From: Gemmatimonadota bacterium
GTDB taxonomy: Bacteria > Latescibacterota > UBA2968 > UBA8231
Direction of reading: 5' to 3'
Length of the DNA stretch: 13,121 nucleotides
Assembly: GCA_026706165.1 (NCBI GenBank)
Contig: JAPOZF010000160.1
Location: 1 to 13,121, forward strand
This document shows, piece by piece, positions 1-6,621 of this stretch (the first letter of the stretch is position 1; each line of letters begins with the position of its first letter). Under the pieces are notes generated by a model. The model was not told where the DNA came from and made no database searches. It saw only the letters and a list, made by a program, of their open reading frames with translations. The position numbers and the translations under genes are program-made.

Positions 1-53
1 GGCGCCGCGCCTCGGTGACCCGAGACGGTTCAGGCTGGGCGGGGGGCGCCCGG
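1..53. other. Short non-coding stretch downstream of purN
   Basis: No gene can be supported here. Two small potential hairpins are visible: a 5-bp stem (37-41 with 47-51, five-base loop) just past the purN stop codon, and a 5-bp stem (11-15 with 20-24, four-base loop). Neither is followed by a T-run in the purN direction, so neither is called as an intrinsic terminator. A plus-strand stop codon at 16-18 could be the end of a gene lying to the left, but nothing else supports that. Confidence 0.3.
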
Positions 54-659
54 CTACGGAAGCTTGATCTCCCCGGCGGCGATTCTCCGCAGGGTGTCGG
101 GGAACAGGTGGTGCTCCTTTTCCAGGACGCGCCCCGCCAGGGTTTCGGGGGTGTCCCCGGCCAGTACCGGGACCCGGACCCGGGCAAGGACCGGGCCGTG
201 GTCGTAGAGCGCGTCGACGAGGTGCACGGTTGCCCCGGTCTCGGTATCGCCGGAGGCGAGCACCGCCTCGTGGACCGCCCTGCCGTAGTATCCGCGGCCC
301 CCGTATTTCGGCAGCAGCGCCGGGTGGATGTTGAGGATCCGGCCCTCGAAGGCACGCAGCGTGCGCGGGCCGACCAGCTTCATGTACCCCGCCAGGCAGA
401 CGAGGTCTGCGCCGCAGCGGCCCAGCACCGAGGCGATGGCGGCGTCGAGCGCGTCCGGGTCGGGGTGGGTGCGGCTGCTAAGGTGAAACGCCGGGATCCC
501 CTGGCGGCGGGCCCGCTCCAGCGCCCGGGACCGCGAGTTGTTTCCGACCGCGACCACCGGCTCGGCGGGCAGGCGCCCGTCCCTGCAGGCGTCGAGGATC
601 GCCTGCATGTTGGTGCCGCTGCCGGAAGCGAGGAACCCGAGCTTCATGTCCGTGCGCAT
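54..659 (-). CDS. purN: Phosphoribosylglycinamide formyltransferase 1 (GAR transformylase)
   Basis: PurN transfers a formyl group from 10-formyltetrahydrofolate to GAR, the third step of cytoplasmic IMP synthesis. The 201-residue protein has the usual length. It opens with the phosphate-binding segment LASGSGTNMQAI (residues 10-21). It carries NIHPALLPKYGG with catalytic Asn110 and His112, and LYDHGPV with Asp153 matching the third catalytic residue of the family. The start is uncertain by four codons: ATG at 659 and a second ATG at 647 both lack a strong Shine-Dalgarno, and the second fits the usual beginning (MKLGFLASG) better. It lies 23 bases after the ArsC-like gene on the same strand, so the two may be co-transcribed. 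purM, a frequent upstream partner, is not next to it. Family assignment is secure. Confidence 0.95.
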   Translation of the reverse strand: MRTDMKLGFLASGSGTNMQAILDACRDGRLPAEPVVAVGNNSRSRALERARRQGIPAFHLSSRTHPDPDALDAAIASVLGRCGADLVCLAGYMKLVGPRTLRAFEGRILNIHPALLPKYGGRGYYGRAVHEAVLASGDTETGATVHLVDALYDHGPVLARVRVPVLAGDTPETLAGRVLEKEHHLFPDTLRRIAAGEIKLP

Positions 660-682
660 TCCGCGGGGTCGCGTCTCGTAAG

Positions 683-1033
683 TCAGATTATTTCCAGCAC
701 CTGATGCGGAGGCCGTCCGAGGCGGGCGCGGTCGCCGGCGACGACTATCGGGCGCTCGATCAGGATCGGGTGGGCGGCCATCGCCGCGATCAGGGCCTCG
801 CGGTCGTCGAGCCTGGCGGCGAGGCCGAGGTCGGCGTACTCCTCCTCTTTCGAGCGCAGCAGGTCCGCCGGCCCGATCTCCAGGAGGCGCAGGAGGCGCT
901 CGAGGGTCTCCTCGTCGGGGGGGGATTTCAGGTACTCGACGACCGTCGGCTCGATGCCGCGCTCGCGCAGCAGCCCGAGGGTCTCGCGGCTCTTGCTGCA
1001 GTCGGGGTTGTGGTAGATGGTGACGTCCGTCAT
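683..1033 (-). CDS. ArsC-family reductase, YfgD-like (glutaredoxin-type arsenate reductase homologue)
   Basis: This 116-residue protein has a thioredoxin fold of the ArsC/Spx family. The N-terminal IYHNPDCSKSRETL contains the single catalytic Cys12. The arginines that bind the oxyanion in plasmid ArsC have counterparts in LLRSKEEEY, IERPIVV and LGRPP. The CSKSRETL and GRPPHQVLEII segments resemble E. coli YfgD more than plasmid R773 ArsC, so arsenate reduction is possible but not shown. No arsR, arsB or acr3 lies in the window. ATG at 1033 is chosen because GAGGA lies just upstream and family homology begins there; the frame stays open further upstream but encodes unrelated residues. It is divergent from the dehydrogenase at 1131 and followed 23 bases later by purN. 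Confidence 0.88.
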   Translation of the reverse strand: MTDVTIYHNPDCSKSRETLGLLRERGIEPTVVEYLKSPPDEETLERLLRLLEIGPADLLRSKEEEYADLGLAARLDDREALIAAMAAHPILIERPIVVAGDRARLGRPPHQVLEII

Positions 1034-1057
1034 GGTTCCTCGCAGGGCGGGTGAAGT

Positions 1058-1087
1058 TTGACAGTGGCGGCGGATTGCGATTATTAA
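1058..1087 (+). promoter_or_regulatory. Predicted sigma-70-type promoter for the hydroxyacid dehydrogenase gene
   Basis: A perfect TTGACA sits at 1058-1063 and TATTAA (4 of 6 matches to the -10 consensus) at 1082-1087, separated by 18 bases. The region is a rare A/T-rich patch in the 97-base gap between two divergent genes. On the opposite strand AATAAT (1085-1080) could act as a -10 for the ArsC-like gene, but no matching -35 is visible there. Prediction only. Confidence 0.5.
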
Positions 1088-1109
1088 CCGCCCCTCCGGA
1101 CCGAGCTGA

Positions 1110-1121
1110 TTTCTGCAGAAA
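1110..1121. repeat. Perfect 12-bp palindrome overlapping the ribosome binding site
   Basis: TTTCTGCAGAAA is a perfect inverted repeat. Its right arm contains most of the likely Shine-Dalgarno GAAAGG (1118-1123) of the dehydrogenase gene, whose ATG is at 1131. It could be a regulator operator or a small mRNA fold affecting translation, or chance. No second copy was noticed. Confidence 0.35.
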
Positions 1122-1130
1122 GGTCGATCG

Positions 1131-2099
1131 ATGTCATTCAAATTCGTGCTTCTGCCGCCTCCGGGCGACTTCCTGCACCGCATGGCCGCCAGAATCGAAG
1201 CGGCGGTTCCCGAGGCGAACGTCGTCGTCTGCGAGGAGCGCGCCCGGGCGCTCGAGCAGCTGGCCGATGCGCCGGCCGCCTTCGGATTCATGGACCCCGA
1301 GCTGCTGGCGGCCGCGGGCGGCCTGAAATGGCTGGCGTGCCCTGCCGCCGGCCCCGCCCCGAGCTTCTATTTTCCCGAGCTGGTCGCCAGCGACGTCGTC
1401 GTCACCAACACGCGCGGCATCTACTCCGACCATATCGGCGTTCACGTCATGGCCTTCGTGCTGGCGTTCGCCCGCCACCTGCACGTCTATCTTCCGGCGC
1501 AGCAGCGGGGGGAGTGGCGTCCCGGCGGCGAAGGGGGTGCGTCGATTCACCTTCCCGAGGCCACGGCCGTCATCATCGGAGTCGGCGGCATCGGTTCGGA
1601 AGCCGCCCGGCACTGCTCCCACTTCGGCATGCACGTGATAGGCATCGATCCGCGGGTTGCCGAGGCGCCCGAAGGGGTCGACGAGCTGTACTCCCCGGAG
1701 GCGCTCGACGAACAGCTCGGCCGCGGGGATTTCGTCATTATGACGGCCCCGCAGACGCCGCAGATGGAGCGGCTCATCGACAGACAGCGGCTCGGGTGCA
1801 TGAAGACCAGCGGCATTCTCATCAACATAGGACGGGGCGCCAACGTCGTCATCGAAGATCTCGCCGACGCCCTGTACGAAGGGAAGATCGGCGGCGCCGC
1901 TCTCGACGTCTTCGAGATCGAGCCGCTGCCGCCGGGGCACCGGCTGTGGACGGCGCCGAATTTCCTGATGACTCCCCACACCGCCGCGTCCGGGCCCTAC
2001 CTGGAGGAGCGCCGCTTCGAGCTGCAGGTCGAGAACTGCCGGCGCTTCGCCCGCGGCGAGCAGCTGGCAAACGTCGTCGACAAGGCCAACTGGTTCTAG
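1131..2099 (+). CDS. D-2-hydroxyacid dehydrogenase, NAD-binding
   Basis: This 322-residue cytoplasmic oxidoreductase interconverts a 2-keto acid and a D-2-hydroxy acid. The Rossmann motif GVGGIG is at 150-155, and Asp173 (GIDPR) at the end of the next strand favours NAD over NADP. The catalytic set of the family is present: Arg235 in INIGRG, Glu264 in FEIEPLP and His283 in TPHTAASG. There is no C-terminal ACT or ASB domain, unlike SerA in this window, so it belongs with the short glyoxylate/hydroxypyruvate or phosphoglycerate-dehydrogenase-like members; the true substrate cannot be read from sequence. ATG at 1131 has GAAAGG seven bases upstream. It is transcribed alone, divergent from the ArsC-like gene and convergent with the methyltransferase gene (18-base gap). 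Confidence 0.92.
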   Translation: MSFKFVLLPPPGDFLHRMAARIEAAVPEANVVVCEERARALEQLADAPAAFGFMDPELLAAAGGLKWLACPAAGPAPSFYFPELVASDVVVTNTRGIYSDHIGVHVMAFVLAFARHLHVYLPAQQRGEWRPGGEGGASIHLPEATAVIIGVGGIGSEAARHCSHFGMHVIGIDPRVAEAPEGVDELYSPEALDEQLGRGDFVIMTAPQTPQMERLIDRQRLGCMKTSGILINIGRGANVVIEDLADALYEGKIGGAALDVFEIEPLPPGHRLWTAPNFLMTPHTAASGPYLEERRFELQVENCRRFARGEQLANVVDKANWF

Positions 2100-2117
2100 C
2101 GCGGGCAGGCGCAAAGG

Positions 2118-2777
2118 TCAGGAGGTCGAGGGGAAGCGCAGGGAGGAGCCTTTCACCGGGAGGCTTCCGATTATCAGCAGCCAGCCGCTTGCCTTCGGCT
2201 CTTCGACCGACCACTCCTTGATCTCGCCGCCGAGCTTCTTCTGCGCCCTCTCGCACACCTCGTCGAACGGGGGCCTCCCGGGGTCGGCGATGACAATCTG
2301 CTGCACCCCCGCCTTCAAAGCCTTGCGGATCGCCTTGTAGAGCGGGTCGATCATCTCGTCCCAGAAACAGATCTCGACGCCGATAATCAGGTCGTACCCC
2401 GCCATCTGCTTTTTCTTGAGATTCTCGAAGCGCGATCTCCGGTGCGACAGGTCGACGCCGTTGATCTCGGCGTGGAGGTGCATGTAGGGGAACACGTTGG
2501 GGTCGGCGTCGACTCCGGTGACGCTGGCGCCGAACTCCCTGGCGCAGTAGATGCCGGCCAACCCCCAGCCGCAGCCGAGTTCCATCACCTTCGCCTGCTC
2601 CGGAAGGCCCTGGCGCCGCAGGTAGTCCATTACCAGGAAGCTGGTCTTCCAGAACCGGTCGCCGTGGATTTCCGGCTCGTTTTCCCTGCTCAGGGCCCGC
2701 ATCCGGGGGTGTGATTTCTTGAGGATCGTCAGTCCGAACGCGGACCGCTCCGTGCTTTTGGCCTTCTTTTTGCCCAT
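2118..2777 (-). CDS. Class I SAM-dependent methyltransferase, possibly protein-lysine type
   Basis: This 219-residue protein is a seven-beta-strand SAM methyltransferase. Motif I is MELGCGWGLAG (65-75), with an acidic residue at the end of strand 2 (GVDAD, Asp90). The segment GVEICFWDEM contains Glu135-x-x-Phe138, which fits the (D/E)xx(Y/F) motif of the methyltransferase-16 / METTL21-like group, most of which methylate lysines in proteins; that substrate class is an inference. The N-terminus is basic (MGKKKAKS), followed by an HGDRFWKTS segment typical of the region that closes over SAM. No Shine-Dalgarno precedes the ATG, and the only -10-like hexamer is very close to it. It is divergent from the MATE gene and convergent with the dehydrogenase. 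The methylated substrate is unknown, and no ribosomal-protein or ETF gene is adjacent. Confidence 0.85.
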   Translation of the reverse strand: MGKKKAKSTERSAFGLTILKKSHPRMRALSRENEPEIHGDRFWKTSFLVMDYLRRQGLPEQAKVMELGCGWGLAGIYCAREFGASVTGVDADPNVFPYMHLHAEINGVDLSHRRSRFENLKKKQMAGYDLIIGVEICFWDEMIDPLYKAIRKALKAGVQQIVIADPGRPPFDEVCERAQKKLGGEIKEWSVEEPKASGWLLIIGSLPVKGSSLRFPSTS

Positions 2778-2796
2778 GAGAAAACGGGGTGGATGG

Positions 2797-2802
2797 ATTA
2801 GA
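2797..2802 (-). promoter_or_regulatory. Candidate -10 hexamer for the methyltransferase gene
   Basis: On the minus strand TCTAAT (5 of 6 matches to TATAAT) lies about 20 bases before the methyltransferase ATG at 2777. No -35 hexamer is recognisable at the right distance. If used, the leader would be only about 13 bases and would carry no Shine-Dalgarno. Weak prediction. Confidence 0.28.
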
Positions 2803-2887
2803 TTAACCGGCTTGCCTGCCGCTTCGCCGGGAACGCCTGCGACGGGCCGCAGAAACTACGAAACCATCCCCTCCCTGCAAGAAATCC

Positions 2888-2909
2888 GCGGCCCCCGGAA
2901 GCCGGCCGC
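2888..2909 (+). repeat. GC-rich inverted repeat directly upstream of the MATE ribosome binding site
   Basis: GCGGCC (2888-2893) pairs perfectly with GGCCGC (2904-2909) around a 10-base spacer, with competing CCGG pairings inside. It ends one base before the Shine-Dalgarno GAAGGA (2911-2916) of the following gene. It may form an mRNA hairpin, or may simply reflect high GC. Confidence 0.35.
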
Positions 2910-2927
2910 CGAAGGATCTCATACCGT

Positions 2928-4337
2928 TTGATCAACTACCTTGTCGAGCGCTGGCGCGCCGAGGGCGGTTACCGCGAGTTCCTCGTCATCGCGTTCCCGC
3001 TGATCCTCAGCACCGCGGCCTGGAGCGTCCAGCACTTCGTCGACCGCATGTTCCTCACCTGGTATTCGACGGAGGCGATGGCGGCAGCGCTGCCCGGCGG
3101 CATGACGAACTTCGTCTTCGCCAGCTTCTTCATCGGCGTCGCCTCGTACGTCAACACCTTCGTCGCCCAGTACAACGGCGCGGGACGGCGCCGGCGCGTC
3201 GGTCCGGCCCTCTGGCAGGGCGGCTACCTCGCCGTCATCAGCGCCGCCGCCGCAGGCATCCTCATCCTCCTGGCGCAACCGATCTTCGACCTCATCGGCC
3301 ACGAGGCGTCGATCCGGGAACAGGAGGTGACCTACTTCAGCATCCTCTGTTTCGGCCATCCGCCGCTGATCCTGGCCACCGCCCTGTCCTGCTTCTACAG
3401 CGGCCGCGGGAGGACCTGGATGGTGTTCAACGTCAACGTCGCCGCCACCGCGGTTAACATCGTTCTCGACTACGGCCTCATCTTCGGCAAGTGGGGGCTG
3501 CCGGCCTGGGGAATTCGAGGCGCCGCCTGGGCGACCAACCTCGCCGAGGTGTTCGCCGCCCTGGTTTTCTGCGCACTGCTGTTGCAGGAAAGGTACCGGC
3601 GCGAATTCGCCACCCTTTCCGGCTGGCGCTTCGACCGTGACCTGTTCGGCCGCCTGCTGCGGTTCGGCGGGCCCAACGGCGTCAACTTCATGTTCGACAT
3701 GATGTCGTTCGCCCTCTTCATCCTCATCGTGGGCCGCGCCGGGATTCTCGAGCTCACCGCGACAAACCTCGCCTTCAACATCAACACCCTGGCCTTCATG
3801 CCGCTCATCGGCGCCGGCATCGCCGTGTCGACGATGGTGGGACAGCGTCTCGGACAGAACCGGCCGGAAGCCGCCGCCTATGCGACCTGGTCCGGCCTGC
3901 ACCTCGCCCAGCTTTACATGGGCGCCATGGCGCTGGCCTATTTCACCGTGCCGCAGTGGTTCCTGATGCCGTACGGCATCGGGGCGTCGGGTGAGGACTT
4001 CGAGGCCGCGAGGGAGATGGCGCTGCTGCTGCTCAACATCGTCGCCCTGTACTGCCTTTTCGACGCCGGCTACATAATTTTCACCGCGGCCCTGAAGGGG
4101 GCCGGCGACACGCGCTTCATCCTTTTCGCCGCTTTCGCCGCGGGCTGGCTGGTCATGCTCATACCTGCGTACGCGGCGCACGTCCTTTTCGACGCCAGCC
4201 TCTACGTCCTGTGGGGCTTCCTGTGCGCCTACATCATCACCGCGTCGGGCATCTTCTACTGGCGCTTCCGGCAGGGCAAGTGGATGCAGATGCGGGTCAT
4301 CGAGGAAGAGCCGCTGGCCGGGGCGGCGGGAGGGTGA
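2928..4337 (+). CDS. MATE-family multidrug/toxin efflux transporter
   Basis: This 469-residue inner-membrane antiporter exports small organic compounds in exchange for Na+ or H+. The protein is a chain of about 12 hydrophobic segments with the two-bundle MATE pattern. Conserved parts include TFVAQYNGAG near residue 80, VGQRLGQNRP (304-313) and ALKGAGDTR (388-396). Substrate and coupling ion cannot be told. The start is TTG at 2928: GAAGGA lies 11 bases upstream, an in-frame ATG does not occur before residue 41, and starting there would delete the first membrane helix. The sugar kinase begins three bases after the stop, and its GGAGGGTGA Shine-Dalgarno overlaps the MATE stop codon, so the two are probably translationally coupled. 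The kinase link hints at a sugar or sugar-like substrate, but this is weak. Confidence 0.93.
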   Translation: MINYLVERWRAEGGYREFLVIAFPLILSTAAWSVQHFVDRMFLTWYSTEAMAAALPGGMTNFVFASFFIGVASYVNTFVAQYNGAGRRRRVGPALWQGGYLAVISAAAAGILILLAQPIFDLIGHEASIREQEVTYFSILCFGHPPLILATALSCFYSGRGRTWMVFNVNVAATAVNIVLDYGLIFGKWGLPAWGIRGAAWATNLAEVFAALVFCALLLQERYRREFATLSGWRFDRDLFGRLLRFGGPNGVNFMFDMMSFALFILIVGRAGILELTATNLAFNINTLAFMPLIGAGIAVSTMVGQRLGQNRPEAAAYATWSGLHLAQLYMGAMALAYFTVPQWFLMPYGIGASGEDFEAAREMALLLLNIVALYCLFDAGYIIFTAALKGAGDTRFILFAAFAAGWLVMLIPAYAAHVLFDASLYVLWGFLCAYIITASGIFYWRFRQGKWMQMRVIEEEPLAGAAGG

Positions 4338-4340
4338 GCC

Positions 4341-5240
4341 ATGGCTGACCTGGTATGGGGCATCGACCTCGGGGGAACGAAGATCGAGGGCGTCGTGCTG
4401 CCCTCGCGGGACTCGGCCGAACCGCTGTGCCGGCTGCGCGTGCCGACCGGGGCCGAGGGGGGTTACGTCCAGGTGCGCCGCCGCATCTGCGGGCTGGTCG
4501 AGGACATGAAGGCGGAGGTCGGCGAGGCCCCGCGGGCAATCGGCATCGGAACCCCGGGGGTCCTCGATCCGGAGACCGGGCTGATCAAGAACAGCAACAC
4601 CACCTGCCTGATCGGGGAGCCGCTGCGCGCCGACCTGGAAACCGAGCTCGGCGTAGAGATCGCCATGGCCAACGACGCCAACTGCTTCGCCCTGGCCGAG
4701 GCGGCCCTGGGAGCCGGCCGGGGGGCGGAGACGGTATTCGGCATCATCATGGGAACGGGAGTCGGCGGAGGCGTCGTGGTCGACGGCCGCGTCCTCTACG
4801 GCTGCCAGGGTATCGCCGGGGAGTGGGGCCACAACCTCCTCGACCCCGCCGGGCCGGACTGCTACTGCGGCCGCCGCGGCTGCGTCGAGACCTTTCTTTC
4901 GGGCCCCCATCTCGAGCGCTTCTACGCGCAGGGGGCCGGCCGGCGCCGCTCACTGGCCGAAATCGTCGATCTCCATCGCCTGGGCTCGGACCCGCACGCC
5001 ACGGCCACGGTCGAGCGCCTGCTCGACTACTTCGGCAGGGCGCTGGCGGTGGTCGTCAACCTGCTCGACCCCCACGTCGTCGTCCTGGGGGGAGGCGTCA
5101 GCAACGTCGGCCTGCTGTACAGCGAGGGTCCCGGGCGGCTCGCCCGGTGGATGTTCAACGACCGCTGCGAGACGCGGATCGCCCGCAACCAGCTCGGGGA
5201 CAGCGCCGGGGTCTTCGGCGCCGCCATGCTGGTGGCGTGA
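4341..5240 (+). CDS. mak: ROK-family sugar kinase, fructokinase (Mak)-like
   Basis: This 299-residue cytoplasmic kinase phosphorylates a hexose with ATP. The N-terminal phosphate loop GIDLGGTKIEG (7-17) and IGIGTPGVLDP (67-77) are typical of ROK proteins. NDANC (111-115) carries the probable catalytic base Asp112. GTGVGGG follows at 138-144. The zinc site is complete: His164 in GEWGHN and Cys174, Cys176 and Cys181 in CYCGRRGCVET. There is no N-terminal helix-turn-helix, so it is a kinase and not a ROK repressor. The EWGHN, CYCG-x-x-GCxETF and ILDPxVxVLGGGxSN-like segments recall E. coli Mak (manno(fructo)kinase) more than NagK or glucokinase; the sugar remains an inference. ATG follows GGAGGGTGA closely. 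It ends eight bases before the stop of the convergent RraA-family gene. Confidence 0.9.
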   Translation: MADLVWGIDLGGTKIEGVVLPSRDSAEPLCRLRVPTGAEGGYVQVRRRICGLVEDMKAEVGEAPRAIGIGTPGVLDPETGLIKNSNTTCLIGEPLRADLETELGVEIAMANDANCFALAEAALGAGRGAETVFGIIMGTGVGGGVVVDGRVLYGCQGIAGEWGHNLLDPAGPDCYCGRRGCVETFLSGPHLERFYAQGAGRRRSLAEIVDLHRLGSDPHATATVERLLDYFGRALAVVVNLLDPHVVVLGGGVSNVGLLYSEGPGRLARWMFNDRCETRIARNQLGDSAGVFGAAMLVA

Positions 5241-5248
5241 ATTCCGGG

Positions 5249-5959
5249 CTACCGCCGCCGCCGGCGCTTCCACTCCTCGAACTCGGCGAGGGTGCGCTCG
5301 TCCGGGGGGTAGTTGCCGACGATGCTCGCCCCGGAGCGGATGCGCTCGAGAATGAAGTCCTCTCTCTCCTCCATCTCCTCCGCCTCGGCGGCAGCGGTGT
5401 CGGCGAGATGCCGCGGGATGACGACCACTCCCTCGCTGTCGCCGACGACGATGTCTCCGGGAAACACGGCGACCCCGCCGCAGGCGACCGGTACCTGGAT
5501 CTCGCTGGGATGGTGAATGGTCTTGTTGCTGTGGGCGTTCATCGCCGCCGCGTACGCCGGGATGCCGATTTCGGCGATCGCCGGGGAGTCCCGGTAGGCG
5601 CCGTCGGTGACGATGCCGGCGCCGCCCCTGGCGTGAATCCGCGTCGCCAGGATGTTGCCCATGGTGCCCGCCGAGGTCTCGCCGCGGGCGTCGATGACGA
5701 AAACCTCCCCGGCGGCCAGCCGTTCAATGCCGACGCGCTGCGGGTCGGTGAGGTTGTCGACCTCGCCGGAGTCGAGGTCTTCGCGCGCCGGGATGTAGCG
5801 CAGCGTGTACGCCGGCCCGGCCATCTTCATTCCGGGGAGCAGGGGTTCGACTCCCCGCATGAAGGTGTTGCCGAGGCCGTGCGCCTTCAGCACCGAGGTC
5901 AGGGTGGCGGTGCTCGGAACCTGGAGCTTTTCGAGGGTTTCCCGGGATACGCCGGTCAT
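5249..5959 (-). CDS. RraA-family protein, possible HMG/CHA aldolase or oxaloacetate decarboxylase
   Basis: This 236-residue protein belongs to the RraA/DlpA superfamily, often mislabelled as dimethylmenaquinone methyltransferase. It has VIDARGETSAGTMGN and GIVTDGAYRDSPAI; the Gly-x-x-x-Asp-Gly-x-x-Arg-Asp pattern matches the Arg-Asp pair used by the divalent-metal class II aldolases that cleave 4-hydroxy-4-methyl-2-oxoglutarate and can decarboxylate oxaloacetate. GDIVVGDSEGVVVIP, a hallmark of the superfamily, follows. A catalytic role is thus more likely than RNase E inhibition. About 70 residues follow the core, acidic and helical, ending in five consecutive arginines (EEWKRRRRR). No strong Shine-Dalgarno is seen at the ATG. 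No aromatic-degradation genes are nearby, so the natural substrate is open. Confidence 0.88.
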   Translation of the reverse strand: MTGVSRETLEKLQVPSTATLTSVLKAHGLGNTFMRGVEPLLPGMKMAGPAYTLRYIPAREDLDSGEVDNLTDPQRVGIERLAAGEVFVIDARGETSAGTMGNILATRIHARGGAGIVTDGAYRDSPAIAEIGIPAYAAAMNAHSNKTIHHPSEIQVPVACGGVAVFPGDIVVGDSEGVVVIPRHLADTAAAEAEEMEEREDFILERIRSGASIVGNYPPDERTLAEFEEWKRRRRR

Positions 5960-6002
5960 GGAAAGGTCCGTGGGTTGCGGATGAGCGGTTGCGGAATGCC
6001 GT

Positions 6003-6030
6003 ACAGTAAGGCCCGGCCGCGGACCGTCAA
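6003..6030 (-). promoter_or_regulatory. Predicted promoter for the RraA-family gene
   Basis: On the minus strand TTGACG (6030-6025, 5 of 6) and TACTGT (6008-6003, 3 of 6) are separated by 16 bases. They would give a leader of about 35-40 bases before the ATG at 5959. The site lies in the 92-base gap between divergent genes. No comparable plus-strand promoter for the DUF4416 gene was seen. Confidence 0.38.
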
Positions 6031-6051
6031 GCGGGCCGGGGAGCCCGGCTC

Positions 6052-6621
6052 ATGCCGCTAGCGCTTGAACCGGAGCTGCCGGTGCTGGCGCTGTGCGCGG
6101 TCATGGCCCGGCCCCCGCTGCTCGACGGCGTCGCCGCCGAACTGGAGAATGAGATCGGTCCCGTCGGCCGCCGGGGTCCCGTCTACCGGTTCGACTACAC
6201 CAGCTACTACGAGGAGGAAATGGGCGGGGACCTCTGCAAGCAGGTCCTTGCCTTTGCGGATCTGGTGCCCCCCCACCGCCTCGCGGAACTGAAGGGGCGG
6301 GCCATGGAGATCGAGCGGCGCTTGGGGCTGGAAGACGGCGGCCGGGGCCGGCGGCGGAGCGCCAACATCGATCCGGGGCTGCTGTCGGAGAGCTCCCTGG
6401 TTCTGGCGACCGCAAAGTACGGCCGCCACCGCATCGCCGTCGCACCGGGGCTGTACGCCGAGATCACCCTGCTGTTCGAGCGCGGCCGCTACCGCCCGCA
6501 GCCCTGGACCTACGCCGACTACAGGAGCGGGGAGATGCAGGCTTTCCTGCTGGGGCTGCGGGGCGACCTGCTGGAGCGGCGGCGGCGCGAAAGGCCCCAG
6601 CCTCCCGGGCAGGCGAGGTAA
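6052..6621 (+). CDS. DUF4416 family protein
   Basis: This 189-residue protein of unknown function matches the DUF4416 pattern: an N-terminal hydrophobic strand, YRFDYTSYYEEEMGGDL (45-61), then LVPPHRLAELKGRAMEIE (71-88), SANIDPGLLSESSLVLAT (103-120), HRIAVAPGLYAEITLLFE (126-143) and WTYADYRSGEM (152-162). Several of these are invariant-looking acidic and aromatic clusters, but no biochemical role is established that I know of. It has no membrane segment or signal peptide. The ATG has GGGGAG eight bases upstream. The C-terminus is a basic, proline-rich tail (ERRRRERPQPPGQAR). It is transcribed alone, and its stop codon directly abuts the stop codon of the convergent prpC-like gene with no base between them. 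Confidence 0.85.
   Translation: MPLALEPELPVLALCAVMARPPLLDGVAAELENEIGPVGRRGPVYRFDYTSYYEEEMGGDLCKQVLAFADLVPPHRLAELKGRAMEIERRLGLEDGGRGRRRSANIDPGLLSESSLVLATAKYGRHRIAVAPGLYAEITLLFERGRYRPQPWTYADYRSGEMQAFLLGLRGDLLERRRRERPQPPGQAR

Noticed and set aside
1034..1291. N-terminal extension of the ArsC-like protein into the dehydrogenase gene
   Set aside because: The 86 extra residues are unrelated to the family, cross the divergent promoter region and overlap the neighbour, while ATG 1033 has a good ribosome binding site.
2919..4910. 663-codon open frame on the minus strand opposite the MATE and kinase genes
   Set aside because: The translation is low-complexity (Gly, Ala, Asp, Glu, Arg, His), has no recognisable domain and lies opposite two clear genes; this is the usual antisense artefact of GC-rich third-position codons.
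4355..6061. 568-codon plus-strand frame overlapping the kinase gene and running opposite the RraA-family gene
   Set aside because: It is an arginine/proline-rich out-of-frame reading of the kinase followed by antisense of the next gene; no family similarity.
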